The translations under genes were made by a program, and so were the position numbers. The notes below the pieces were generated by a model. The model saw nothing but the letters and a program-made list of their open reading frames with translations. It was not told the origin of the DNA and did no database searches. Positions 1-7,967 of a stretch of DNA of 51,358 bases are shown here, one piece after another. Origin of the DNA: Neptuniibacter marinus (GTDB taxonomy: Bacteria; Pseudomonadota; Gammaproteobacteria; Pseudomonadales; Balneatricaceae); contig NZ_LUTR01000024.1 of NCBI RefSeq assembly GCF_001597725.1, forward strand, positions 1-51,358, given 5' to 3'. Every line of letters begins with the position of its first letter. The stretch's first letter is position 1.

Positions 1-85
1 AGATTCGACACCTTTATCAAAACGGGTAACTCTCTCTTTTTCAAGATGATGTGTCAGATCTAGTCTGAGCTAATTCACCTTAGCG

Positions 86-1813
86 CTAAGGTGCTTTAAT
101 ATCCGCTTCACTCTCAATTAAAATGCCCTGCTCATTCAGATTAATATCCATCTTCACTCGCATATCCATATTTTTCAATACGTCTAGCTGCTCAGTGACT
201 TCTGGATCACCTGCCATCTCTAGAATAGGCAGTATCGGCTCAAACATTTTTTTATAATCAACAGAGAAGCTCAATAGGCCATTACTTTCGACAGTTTCAC
301 CTGCTAACTGATCAGCAATCGCCTTCCCTTTCTCTCCATTATAAACAACCAAATGCTTACCTTTTAAAGCCAACATAGGTTTAATATCAACCTCGGTTGG
401 AAGAGGCATAATTGTCGATAGATCAACAGGGCTTCCATCTGTAGGTAATTGCAGTTGCGCCAATTGTGGAACAAAAGCTTTAGCCATATTAAACAGAACA
501 GCTGGATCCTCTGCACTCAAAGAGACGATACCATCTAAAGAGTTTAACTTAGGCGCTGAAGAGTCCATAGAAATAGAGAAATCTTGAACCCCAACCGCTA
601 CACCTTTAACCCCTTGCGCCATACCGGTAAACATACCTAAAGCAGCAGGGTTAGCTTGCTGAATATCCGCCTGCATCTCCAATAAAGGTTCACACTTATA
701 GCTTGGCTCAAGCATGTTGCTCCAGATTGATGATAATGCGGGACCTAACTTATTCGCATCAAGCCCTAAGCCCATACCAAACACTTGCGCTTCACTAAGA
801 TAAGAAGGAATAAAACCCTGCATAGAAGTAAGCGCATCAAGCACAACTTTATTATTACTTTCCACCACTAACGCAGCCTTCATATAGCTCCGTTCAGAGG
901 TGATTTTCAAATCATCGTGACTACGTATACCTGCTACTGTGCGCGGCCAGTTAGCTGCCATCGCTCCCATCTCAGCCTGACATTCAGCGGTGCGAACCCT
1001 ATCTAGATCCGTCCCCTTTCCTTCCATCTCCATCGCTTTAGTCAACATAGATGCCAATCTATTGCCATCCGCCGTAGTAAATGCAGTGACTAGCCCTTTA
1101 TGATCAAGATAAGAAAGGGTTGCATTAATAAAGCCATGTTTCGTTTGAATATCTTCCAAAATACCAGCGTCCTGCAACGAAGCTGCTGGTTTGGTTTGCG
1201 CTAAAGCCAATTCAACGTCCGACTCAGTATTCACATGCGTATTAATCGTCCAAGTCGCCCAGCCATTTTCATAAGCAACAAGCACTTCAAACTTTTCACC
1301 CTTAGCGTTACTTTCAAAGCTATACGCTCTATATACCAACTTATTTAATGTACGCGCCTCATGCTTAAAACCACTCTCCTGTTCAGCCTTATCTAAAACT
1401 GCCCACAAGCCCTGTTCATCGGTCACTTGATAACGCACAACTGGCATAAAACCGACAGCATAAACAAACGTTTTTATCTGATCAGGAAGCCCGAACGTTT
1501 TCTGAAAACTTTCTACTGAATGCGCAGCTTCAAAATAAGACTTAACTAAACTCGCAAAAAAGCGCTCCTTAGGATCTGTTCCATCATCCAGTTCTTCAAG
1601 CAAATCATCCGGAATTTTTGCTTGGGGAAACATTGTAGAATTCAGGTAATCCTTAAGGGGAAATGACTCAAGTTGACCTGAAAAGATCACACTATCCGCA
1701 GGCACGTATGCTAAAGGAGAGTATTCTGAAGAACCTGACTCGCCTTGCTGATTGACCATATAACCAACTGCACCAGCGGCAATGACTGCGCCGGCAATAA
1801 TAATTTTACGCAC
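86..1813 (-). CDS. Hypothetical exported or membrane-anchored protein (575 aa)
   Basis: The function is not recognised. The protein begins with a charged MRKII stretch and a hydrophobic, Ala/Gly-rich segment at about residues 4-20, which fits an uncleaved signal anchor or a signal peptide. The rest is soluble, with many Leu/Met-rich helices and repeated acidic patches. Two cysteines (around residues 290 and 380) could form a disulfide in the periplasm. It resembles the large, poorly characterised DUF3352-like periplasmic proteins of marine gammaproteobacteria, but this is an impression and not a domain hit. The gene is transcribed away from the J-protein gene at 2075, and the two share a 261-base intergenic region. 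The stop codon lies inside a perfect 18-base palindrome. Confidence 0.75.
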   Translation of the reverse strand: MRKIIIAGAVIAAGAVGYMVNQQGESGSSEYSPLAYVPADSVIFSGQLESFPLKDYLNSTMFPQAKIPDDLLEELDDGTDPKERFFASLVKSYFEAAHSVESFQKTFGLPDQIKTFVYAVGFMPVVRYQVTDEQGLWAVLDKAEQESGFKHEARTLNKLVYRAYSFESNAKGEKFEVLVAYENGWATWTINTHVNTESDVELALAQTKPAASLQDAGILEDIQTKHGFINATLSYLDHKGLVTAFTTADGNRLASMLTKAMEMEGKGTDLDRVRTAECQAEMGAMAANWPRTVAGIRSHDDLKITSERSYMKAALVVESNNKVVLDALTSMQGFIPSYLSEAQVFGMGLGLDANKLGPALSSIWSNMLEPSYKCEPLLEMQADIQQANPAALGMFTGMAQGVKGVAVGVQDFSISMDSSAPKLNSLDGIVSLSAEDPAVLFNMAKAFVPQLAQLQLPTDGSPVDLSTIMPLPTEVDIKPMLALKGKHLVVYNGEKGKAIADQLAGETVESNGLLSFSVDYKKMFEPILPILEMAGDPEVTEQLDVLKNMDMRVKMDINLNEQGILIESEADIKAP

Positions 1814-1871
1814 CGTTTAAAGCTCCATTTTAATGTTTGTAAGAATCTTAACTGATCATTTTAAAACTGTC

Positions 1872-1904
1872 CCGATTTAGCCTAGAAAAATCGAGGCTAT
1901 TCGG
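1872..1904. promoter_or_regulatory. Imperfect inverted repeat between divergent genes
   Basis: Arms CCGAttTAGCCT and AGGCTAtTCGG flank a ten-base loop between the divergent genes at 86-1813 and 2075-2572. The element is followed by the AT-rich stretch TATAAAAATATATA. It could be an operator or an mRNA hairpin. No regulator is assigned. Confidence 0.25.
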
Positions 1905-2074
1905 TATAAAAATATATACATAGTGACTCAGGTCTATAACCTAACACAGCAATATACACTCAATCTAAAGTTTGCCCCCCTATTCAGGGCCGTTTATCAT
2001 GCAGGTAATGAACCTAAAGTCAGGTTATTAAAACACTGAGTTATAAAATGACTATCATCCGATAAGGGGAATTT

Positions 2075-2572
2075 GTGAATCCAGTCAGTTTGGTCTTATT
2101 AATTAGCATCGCACTTTTAGTGATTTTATGGGTACGCTCACTACCTAAGAAGAAAAAGCTGCCTGCGGTCATCATGATTATTCTGACACTCATTGCACTT
2201 TTTGTTCTACTGATGGCTATCACTGGACGCTTAAGCTGGGTCGCTGTTGCCTTTACAGCTCTACTACCTTTTGCTCGCCACTTAGTTCCGACCCTATTAA
2301 AAGTGCTTCCTTTTCTGAATATCTGGAATAAACATCGAAAAGAAAAGCGTCAACACAATAATAATCGAAGCTCAGCCAACCAAGGCCCATCCGGCAATAG
2401 TCAAAAGGTACGTGAGGCTTATGAAATTTTAGGCTTAAAGCCGGGTTGCTCTAAGGATGAGATCATTGCGGCCCATCGCCGTCTAATGCAAAAAAACCAT
2501 CCAGATCGAGGAGGCAGTGATTATTTAGCGGCCAAAATAAATCAAGCGAAAGACACGCTACTTAACGGTTAA
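2075..2572 (+). CDS. Membrane-anchored J-domain (DnaJ-like) protein
   Basis: The 165-residue protein has two N-terminal hydrophobic segments (about residues 3-20 and 30-55), a basic Asn-rich linker and a C-terminal J domain from about residue 110. The HPD motif that stimulates Hsp70 ATPase is at residues 142-144, followed by RGGSD. The Pam18/Tim14-like order (membrane anchor first, J domain last) suggests a co-chaperone that recruits DnaK to the inner membrane face. The start is GTG, chosen because AAGGGGA lies just upstream. The gene ends in an 11-base convergent overlap with the lipoprotein gene at 2562. The client is unknown. Confidence 0.85.
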   Translation: MNPVSLVLLISIALLVILWVRSLPKKKKLPAVIMIILTLIALFVLLMAITGRLSWVAVAFTALLPFARHLVPTLLKVLPFLNIWNKHRKEKRQHNNNRSSANQGPSGNSQKVREAYEILGLKPGCSKDEIIAAHRRLMQKNHPDRGGSDYLAAKINQAKDTLLNG

Positions 2573-3569
2573 ATCGACGATGTACTCGCTCAGGTCCAAC
2601 TCGCTCAAGCCTAAGACCATCTGCGCCATAAGTAGAACTATACCCTTTAACGACTAAGCCTCCTCGCTTATCACGCCGAAATATAATCAATTCGTTACCT
2701 TCGCGGCCATCAATTTCTGTCAGATGAACTACAATTTTCCCTGCACTAAGGTGCCTCCATGTTCCTTTCTGTACAATCAAGGGCTGGCTATTTCGATAAT
2801 CCTGAGTCAACAAAACGGTTTGATCAGATGATAAATCAAGGGATAAAAATCGATCTAACCCATTAGCACCTGTTAATAATGAAGTATATAACCCAGGTAA
2901 CGTTCTGACCTCTAAGTCTCCTTGCCGAGCACAACCTGTAAACACCTTGCCGTTCAATACCATTCGGCTAGTGTATTCATATTCAATATCATACTGATCC
3001 CGACACCAGCGTTTTTCCAATGTTAGGCTTACCGTAAAAGCTTCAGCTCCTTCCAAATGGCTACTCCACTCAAAACCATTCCCTAAATTAATCGGTGACT
3101 CTTTAGGAAATATCAACTGAGATAATCTTCCATAATCCTGTACATAGAGGCCATCACCTCTAATGTCAGCAATCCATAAAGGGCGATCCCCTGCGGCTCG
3201 GTATTCATTGCCTGACAGCTCATAGCTACATGTGGATTGGTTCCCGCCCATTAAATGCACTTGATAGACCTCCCAAGGCTCACCAGGCACAACATGGTCT
3301 CCAGTTAACTCGGCATAAAAAACCGGAGACCCCGTTTGATTAAAACGTTTCTTTAGCTTGTTGGTATGATCCTGAATTGACTCTTCTTTGTTAACATAAC
3401 AGGCTTGAAATTTTAATTCGCCATTCTGCAAAGACACTATACCTCGACGAAACAAAGGACGATCTTCGTCCGTTAAATCCGACGGTGTCGTTTTACAGCC
3501 CGATACAATCAGACAAGCGATAACAATGATAAATTGATGCTTCAACGTTATATTTTTAAAGAAAATCAT
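2562..3569 (-). CDS. Putative lipoprotein of unknown function
   Basis: The reading frame is open back to 3629, but the start at 3569 is preferred. It gives an N-terminus of the form [13 protein letters not shown], a hydrophobic core and a lipobox ending VSGC, and it avoids overlap with the divergent TetR gene. The mature part (about 315 residues) looks all-beta, with several Cys residues and many Trp/Tyr, and no domain was recognised. The lipobox suggests lipid anchoring, probably to the outer membrane. The gene converges with the J-protein gene and is divergent from the TetR regulator at 3633, which could control it. Confidence 0.7.
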   Translation of the reverse strand: MIFFKNITLKHQFIIVIACLIVSGCKTTPSDLTDEDRPLFRRGIVSLQNGELKFQACYVNKEESIQDHTNKLKKRFNQTGSPVFYAELTGDHVVPGEPWEVYQVHLMGGNQSTCSYELSGNEYRAAGDRPLWIADIRGDGLYVQDYGRLSQLIFPKESPINLGNGFEWSSHLEGAEAFTVSLTLEKRWCRDQYDIEYEYTSRMVLNGKVFTGCARQGDLEVRTLPGLYTSLLTGANGLDRFLSLDLSSDQTVLLTQDYRNSQPLIVQKGTWRHLSAGKIVVHLTEIDGREGNELIIFRRDKRGGLVVKGYSSTYGADGLRLERVGPERVHRRFNR

Positions 3570-3632
3570 ATGGGTATTGCTTGAGATAGAATGAATGCCG
3601 ATAATAAGCCAATAGTTCATGGAGGGCAAAAA

Positions 3633-4226
3633 ATGGCAAGGCCAGCAGAGTTCGACCGCACGGATGTATTAGAAAAAGCGATGGACGTGTTCTGGAGAAC
3701 CGGCTACAACGCTTCTTCAATTACAGATCTAGTCAAAGCAACGCAACTAAAACCCGGTTCACTTTATGGTGCATTTCAAAGTAAACGCGGATTGTTTTTG
3801 GAAGCAATCGACACTTATAGTAAACGTAGTGTTGAGCGTATCACTGCAGTGCTTAGCAAATCTGAATCCCCTCTACAAAATATAGAATCATTCTTTATTA
3901 TATTCTGTGAGGAGCTAGAAAAAGATCAGATAGGCAAAGGCTGCTTCATGATTAATACAATGCTAGAACTGGCTACCGAAGATGATGAGATTAGAGAACG
4001 TGTGAGCATCTATTTAGATCAAGTCGAGCAGAGCTTCTGCAACACGGTTAGTAAAGCGCAACAACTAGGTGAGATTGATCCACACAAAAGTGCCGCAGAT
4101 CTAGCGACCTATCTAATGACCAATATTTGGGGGTTGCGAGTATTAAGCAGCAAGCGCCCTAATCATAAAAAATATAAAGCGGTCATTAGTAATATTCTTT
4201 TAACCCTTACCTATTCACATCATTGA
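3633..4226 (+). CDS. TetR/AcrR family transcriptional regulator
   Basis: The N-terminus (MARPAEFDRTDVLEKAMDVF) followed by a helix-turn-helix around residues 25-50 (ITDLVKATQLKPGSLYGAF) is classic TetR. The C-terminal half is the helical ligand and dimer domain, with a GKGCFMINTMLELA segment typical of a common TetR_C subgroup. The start at 3633 is chosen because GGAGGG lies eight bases upstream; the longer frame from 3591 would overlap the divergent lipoprotein's leader. The gene is upstream of, and co-directional with, a fumarylacetoacetate-hydrolase-family gene whose promoter carries a 30-base palindrome, so that gene is a plausible target. The inducer is unknown. Confidence 0.9.
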   Translation: MARPAEFDRTDVLEKAMDVFWRTGYNASSITDLVKATQLKPGSLYGAFQSKRGLFLEAIDTYSKRSVERITAVLSKSESPLQNIESFFIIFCEELEKDQIGKGCFMINTMLELATEDDEIRERVSIYLDQVEQSFCNTVSKAQQLGEIDPHKSAADLATYLMTNIWGLRVLSSKRPNHKKYKAVISNILLTLTYSHH

Positions 4227-4248
4227 TTAAGGACAACCTCAGAACTTA

Positions 4249-4290
4249 TGTAGTTTGATTGAATAATTGATCAGACTACACGACCTTTTC
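4249..4290 (+). terminator. Possible terminator after the TetR gene
   Basis: Arms TGTAGTTTGAT (4249-4259) and ATCAGACTACA (4270-4280) form an 11-pair stem with one U-G wobble and a ten-base loop. The tail CGACCTTTTCC is only weakly T-rich, so an operator role cannot be excluded. Confidence 0.4.
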
Positions 4291-4369
4291 CAATGCCCCA
4301 CCCATCCAGCTTTTATTACCCCTATATCCACTCAGAAAACCCAGATACCCCATCACTGAAGAATATTTT

Positions 4370-4399
4370 TTAGTTACCTACCTTCTGTTAGATAACTAA
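4370..4399. promoter_or_regulatory. 30-base imperfect palindrome overlapping a promoter
   Basis: The left arm TTAGTTACCTACC and the right arm GTTAGATAACTAA match at 11 of 13 positions around a TTCT centre. A perfect TATAAT sits at 4416-4421, so the palindrome covers the -35 region of the promoter of the gene at 4463. This is the usual geometry for a TetR-type repressor site. Assignment to the adjacent regulator is inference. Confidence 0.5.
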
Positions 4400-4462
4400 A
4401 TTGCTCTGATACCCATATAATAAACCCTACAACTGAATAACTGTTCTCTTGGGGCTCATCCT

Positions 4463-5320
4463 ATGAAACTAGTCACTTTTAAGCACGATAACCGTGTTTC
4501 TGTAGGGATTCTCTATCAAGGAAAGATCATTCCTGCATGGTCAAACCCATTAATGCCTCAAGATATGTGTCATTTCCTATCCGGTGGGAAATCCCTACAA
4601 GAAAACCTACTCTCGTACGCAGGTAAAGCCGATATCCCCCAAGAAGAGGCAGAACTACTTGCACCCGTTCTTAATCCCCAAAAGTTTCTTGGTGTTGGGC
4701 TTAATTATGCTGACCACATTGCAGAAACAGGCTTAAAAACGCCTGAATTCCCCACTATTTTTAACAAACAGGCCAGTTGTATTATTGGTGACAGCGCGGC
4801 TATCCACCGCCCCTCAGTCTCAAATAAGCTTGATTACGAAGGCGAGCTAGCTTTCGTCATTGGGAAACGATGTCGGCATGTTCCTTACGAACAAGCTCAA
4901 CATGTTATTGCGGGCTATACCATTGTTAATGATATCTCAGTACGTGACTGGCAAATTAAATCCCCAACATGGACTTTAGGAAAATCCTTTGATACCCATG
5001 GTCCTATGGGGCCTTGGATAACAACCGATAATATAGACCCTCACGCATTAGAACTTAAAACATGGGTTAATGGAGAGTTACGGCAACACTCCAATACAAA
5101 AAACCTCATCTTTGATTGCTATGCCCTAGTTGAAACACTCTCGACAGTCTGCACTTTAATGCCTGGTGATGTTATCGCGACGGGCACATGCTCTGGTGTA
5201 GGAGTATCAATGAAACCACGAGGCTACTTAAAGCCAGGCGATACTGTCACTGTCGAAATTGAACATATTGGACGTTTATCAAATAACATCATTGCAGAGC
5301 CCACTACTCCGCTCTATTAA
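4463..5320 (+). CDS. Fumarylacetoacetate hydrolase family protein
   Basis: The 285-residue protein has the FAH fold: GVGLNYADH at about 77-85 (His85 is a likely catalytic residue) and metal ligands Glu126, Glu128 and Asp157 in DYEGELAF and VNDISVRDWQ. It ends with the GDVIATGTCSGVG and LKPGDTVTVEIEHIG segments of the C-terminal beta barrel. Members hydrolyse or decarboxylate 2-oxo or beta-diketo acids (acylpyruvases, fumarylpyruvate hydrolases, oxaloacetate decarboxylases, 2-keto-3-deoxy acid dehydratases). The sequence alone does not choose between these. No aromatic-degradation genes are adjacent. Control by the upstream TetR regulator is suggested by the operator-like palindrome. Confidence 0.9.
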   Translation: MKLVTFKHDNRVSVGILYQGKIIPAWSNPLMPQDMCHFLSGGKSLQENLLSYAGKADIPQEEAELLAPVLNPQKFLGVGLNYADHIAETGLKTPEFPTIFNKQASCIIGDSAAIHRPSVSNKLDYEGELAFVIGKRCRHVPYEQAQHVIAGYTIVNDISVRDWQIKSPTWTLGKSFDTHGPMGPWITTDNIDPHALELKTWVNGELRQHSNTKNLIFDCYALVETLSTVCTLMPGDVIATGTCSGVGVSMKPRGYLKPGDTVTVEIEHIGRLSNNIIAEPTTPLY

Positions 5321-5360
5321 AGCATCTAAACAACACTTTATCACAGCCACTATTTATAGG

Positions 5361-5378
5361 TGTCTCCATTTGGAAACC
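5361..5378 (+). promoter_or_regulatory. Degenerate second GlrR-like half site
   Basis: TGTCTCCATTTG (5361-5372) is a perfect inverted copy of CAAATGGAGACA (5433-5444) 60 bases downstream. With N10 spacing its right half reads AACC rather than GACA, so it would be a weak or half activator site. Confidence 0.35.
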
Positions 5379-5423
5379 TTCTAACTTATTGTTTTATATA
5401 AATAAGTATATTAACCACTCAAT

Positions 5424-5447
5424 TACTGTCTGCAAATGGAGACAGTA
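5424..5447 (+). promoter_or_regulatory. GlrR-type upstream activator site, TGTC-N10-GACA
   Basis: Perfect eight-base arms TACTGTCT and AGACAGTA surround GCAAATGG. The core TGTC (5427-5430), ten bases, GACA (5441-5444) equals the TGTC-N10-GACA motif I know for the enhancer-binding protein GlrR/QseF. A glrR gene lies 3 kb downstream. The site is about 95 bases upstream of a sigma54-like promoter, a normal enhancer distance. Confidence 0.6.
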
Positions 5448-5507
5448 TTGAAGAGATAAACATACTAAGTTTAAGCAGGCCTTTCCAAAAAAGCCAAAAA
5501 CACAATA

Positions 5508-5520
5508 TAACTAATTGTTT
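5508..5520 (-). promoter_or_regulatory. IHF-like binding site
   Basis: The minus strand reads AAACAATTAGTTA, matching WATCAA-N4-TTR at eight of nine specified bases. It lies between the activator site and the -24/-12 promoter, where IHF bending is expected in sigma54 systems. IHF motifs are loose, so this counts only with its neighbours. Confidence 0.4.
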
Positions 5521-5539
5521 TTAAATGCTTTTAAAAATA

Positions 5540-5555
5540 TGGCACAAGTATTGAT
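5540..5555 (+). promoter_or_regulatory. Sigma54 (RpoN) -24/-12 promoter of the EF-hand genes
   Basis: TGGCAC, five bases, TTGAT has the exact sigma54 spacing from the -24 GG to the -12 element. The -12 dinucleotide is GA rather than the usual GC. Transcription would start near 5566, about 45 bases before the EF-hand start codon. The activator and IHF-like sites upstream support the call. Confidence 0.55.
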
Positions 5556-5611
5556 ATATCTAGTTCGATTTTAAACTTTCGAACTGCCATATTTTATCTA
5601 GGAGATAAATC

Positions 5612-5902
5612 ATGAAAACAATTAATTGGGTATTTGCTTCACTAATCGCTACTTCTTCAACTGTTGCACTAGCAGAAGAAGCACCAACAACTGCGGTAGA
5701 AACTCAAACTGAAGTTACTACAAGTGAACAGCCTGCAGAGAAAAAAGTTTTTAACAAACTTGATGCAGACCAAGATGGAAAAATCAGCCAAGAAGAAGCA
5801 AAAAATTACCCTAAACTGGTTGAAGGTTTCGATAAAATCGATGCCGATAGCGATGGTTTTTTAAGCCCTGAAGAATTCACTCGTCCACACAAAAAATCAT
5901 AA
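5612..5902 (+). CDS. Secreted EF-hand Ca-binding protein 1
   Basis: The protein is 96 residues. Residues 1-21 are a signal peptide ending ALA, followed by a Thr/Glu-rich linker and a paired EF-hand. Both loops are canonical: DADQDGKISQEE (51-62) and DADSDGFLSPEE (77-88), with Asp at positions 1, 3 and 5, Gly at 6 and Glu at 12. It should bind two Ca ions in the periplasm or outside the cell, as a Ca buffer or sensor. An AGGAGA ribosome site precedes the ATG. The next gene is a tandem paralogue 33 bases downstream. Upstream are sigma54, IHF-like and GlrR-like sites, which link it to the two-component genes that follow. Confidence 0.88.
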   Translation: MKTINWVFASLIATSSTVALAEEAPTTAVETQTEVTTSEQPAEKKVFNKLDADQDGKISQEEAKNYPKLVEGFDKIDADSDGFLSPEEFTRPHKKS

Positions 5903-5935
5903 TCGGACAATCATAAGTTTTCTGGGAGAATCATT

Positions 5936-6280
5936 ATGAAAGTAACAACATGGGCACTTGCGTCTCTACTAGTTATTTCATCATCAGCAAGCATCGCTGA
6001 CACAGTAATTGCTGCAAAAATCCAATCGGATGATGCGCAGCCCGATGTGATGACTAATGAACAACCTAAAGCGCCTAGTATTTTTGAAAAGCTAGATGGA
6101 AACAAAGATGGCAAAGTAAGCCCACAAGAAGCGCAAGTATCCCCCGCTCTTGTAAAAGGTTTCGATAAAATCGATACCAATAAAGATGGCTTCCTAAGCC
6201 CTGACGAGTTTTCCCAACTTCAGGTTAATGCAACGCCAGCCCCTACTTTCATAGTAATGGCTTCTCTACAAACGTTGTAA
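5936..6280 (+). CDS. Secreted EF-hand Ca-binding protein 2 (tandem paralogue)
   Basis: The 114-residue protein is parallel to its upstream neighbour, with a signal peptide (about residues 1-21), a short linker and two EF loops: DGNKDGKVSPQE (54-65) and DTNKDGFLSPDE (80-91). The shared FDKID segment between the loops shows a tandem duplication. It differs by a 20-residue, rather hydrophobic C-terminal tail (from about residue 95) that the first copy lacks. It is probably co-transcribed with the first copy from the same sigma54-like promoter. The stop codon is 18 bases before a strong hairpin series, so the mRNA may carry a structured 3' end. Confidence 0.85.
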   Translation: MKVTTWALASLLVISSSASIADTVIAAKIQSDDAQPDVMTNEQPKAPSIFEKLDGNKDGKVSPQEAQVSPALVKGFDKIDTNKDGFLSPDEFSQLQVNATPAPTFIVMASLQTL

Positions 6281-6298
6281 ACGGGTTCACTAGTGTGT

Positions 6299-6457
6299 GG
6301 AGGGGTAGCTTAAACTGATTCCGAGACAGCCTCAGTTAGTTATCTCTCCTCCTTCTGGTAACGGTTGAGTAGAGCATCCATGTCCACAAACATAGCCGCC
6401 AGCTCTACTTAACAGGCTAGGAATCCTCCACGGGGTTCCTAGCCCCCCTAATTTTTT
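6299..6457 (+). ncRNA. Candidate structured small RNA or 3'UTR RNA upstream of glrK
   Basis: Three consecutive hairpins are seen. The first pairs 6299-6310 with 6338-6349 and 6313-6318 with 6332-6337: 18 pairs, including three G-U wobbles, with one two-base bulge. The second pairs AGTAGAGC (6368-6375) with GCTCTACT (6402-6409) around a 26-base loop. The third is GGCTAGGAA (6415-6423) with TTCCTAGCC (6436-6444) followed by CCCCCTAATTTTTT, an intrinsic terminator. In enterobacteria the sRNA gene glmY sits at this same place before glrK and is driven by GlrR and sigma54. I see no primary-sequence match to GlmY and no clear promoter of its own, so processing from the EF-hand transcript is possible. 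Confidence 0.45.
6415..6457 (+). terminator. Intrinsic terminator before glrK
   Basis: A nine-pair perfect stem (GGCTAGGAA/TTCCTAGCC), extendable by U-G and C-G pairs, is followed by a T run at 6452-6457. It ends the EF-hand/RNA transcription unit 100 bases before glrK. Confidence 0.8.
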
Positions 6458-6557
6458 CAAACCACCTCAATTAGTAAAAACAGATGGAAATACTATCCAA
6501 TTAAAGCTCTATTCATGGATAATAGACATACACTTGTTAAATAAAATACTCTATTAA

Positions 6558-7967
6558 ATGCCAAATCATAACCGGCGCGGTTGGCGCTTAAGTTCACTAA
6601 AGCAGTTAGTGTTACTTTCCTTCTTAGTAGTGGTCACACCTTTTGGTATCTTGATCTACTATGCAACAGATGCCCTTGTTGAACAATCAGCAGAGGGGCG
6701 CGTACTTGCTAAACAAGCACTAGAAGTCACTCGCCGTGGGCAACGCTTAGAAGGCCTAGCCGAAGACATTACTCGCTCTGCCCGTCAATACCAGATTCTC
6801 GCCAAGCCAGAAATAAAACAACGCTTAACTCAAAACCTGCTTGATTACCGAGAACAACTCTCGATCCACAGCTTCATACTGACCCAAGTTGAGCAGCTTA
6901 ACCAAATCAGTACACTCTTAGATAATATTGAACAATATCAGTCAGAAGACGCTAATAACCTACTCGGATTAACACGCGAGATAAATCAGCAGGTTGACCT
7001 GATTCTTGACCAGCGATTACAAGCGCTCAACTCAACCGCTCAACATACACAAACCCAGCTAAGTACACTTGCGATCATTTTATTGGTTATAGAGATGCTG
7101 CTGATCCTATTTTTTAGTTTTAGCATTATTCGCCCGGTTCGCCGCATTGCAGATAGAATACAAGCACTAGGTACAGGTGAGGAATATACTGGAGCAATGG
7201 TAGGAGGCCCTGACGAGCTGGTCGAATTAGAGCAACAGCTTGATTGGCTCACCGATCGCTTAGCCGAAGTAGAAAATGAGAAACAGCGCTTTTTACGCCA
7301 TATGTCCCATGAATTAAAAACGCCCTTAACCACTTTACGAGAAGGCTCCGACCTATTGGCAGATCAGATCACTGGGCCACTAAATACAAGCCAAATGGAA
7401 GTCACTCAATTACTACAAAGTAACTCAAGGCAGCTACAATCATTAATAGAACAGCTGTTAGACTACAGCCGTTTACATCAAAACGAATCTGTTAATTTTC
7501 ATCGCGTCAAACTACTTCCAGTCTTAACTGAAGCGATCGAGCCTTATAAATTATTACTTGAGCAAAAAAAGATACACCTTAGCCTTCCTAAGGAAGATCA
7601 TGAATGGGTCACCGACCGTGCTATGTTGGTAAGAATTATAAGCAACTTAGTCTCTAATGCTGCGCTATATGGGAGTAATGAAGGTGATCTCACGCTGAGT
7701 ATTAGCCAAACAAATGAACACTGTCTTATTAACGTAGAAAATGATGGCCCCACTATCCCTCTTAAAGATGTTCCTCTGCTATTTGAACCGTTTTATCAAG
7801 GCCAAAATAGGCGACAAGGACCAGTAAAAGGCTCAGGTATAGGTCTAAGTATTGTCCATGACGCAGCCGAGTCCTTAGGCGCAACGGTTAAATTAGCAAA
7901 GAATGAAAATCACCGCGTTGGTTTTAGCGTTTGCCTTCCCATTTCGGAGCACCCTATTAATGATTAG
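6558..7967 (+). CDS. glrK: Sensor histidine kinase GlrK/QseE-like
   Basis: The 469 residues match the usual length. Transmembrane helices lie at about 15-33 and 170-190, flanking a helical periplasmic sensor region. A HAMP domain follows (about 190-240), then HisKA with the phospho-acceptor His251 in MSHELKTPLTT, and a HATPase domain with the N box SNLVSNA and the G2 box GSGIGLSIV. It should autophosphorylate and transfer to GlrR, encoded two genes downstream. The gene overlaps the qseG lipoprotein gene by eight bases, and glrR then overlaps qseG by four, so the three form one operon. The order kinase-lipoprotein-sigma54 activator is diagnostic of glrK-qseG-glrR. The input signal is not known from sequence. 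Confidence 0.92.
   Translation: MPNHNRRGWRLSSLKQLVLLSFLVVVTPFGILIYYATDALVEQSAEGRVLAKQALEVTRRGQRLEGLAEDITRSARQYQILAKPEIKQRLTQNLLDYREQLSIHSFILTQVEQLNQISTLLDNIEQYQSEDANNLLGLTREINQQVDLILDQRLQALNSTAQHTQTQLSTLAIILLVIEMLLILFFSFSIIRPVRRIADRIQALGTGEEYTGAMVGGPDELVELEQQLDWLTDRLAEVENEKQRFLRHMSHELKTPLTTLREGSDLLADQITGPLNTSQMEVTQLLQSNSRQLQSLIEQLLDYSRLHQNESVNFHRVKLLPVLTEAIEPYKLLLEQKKIHLSLPKEDHEWVTDRAMLVRIISNLVSNAALYGSNEGDLTLSISQTNEHCLINVENDGPTIPLKDVPLLFEPFYQGQNRRQGPVKGSGIGLSIVHDAAESLGATVKLAKNENHRVGFSVCLPISEHPIND

Noticed and set aside
76-93. Intrinsic terminator at the perfect palindrome CACCTTAGC/GCTAAGGTG
   Set aside because: It overlaps the stop codon of the gene at 86-1813 and has no T run on the minus strand; at most a weak 3' hairpin.
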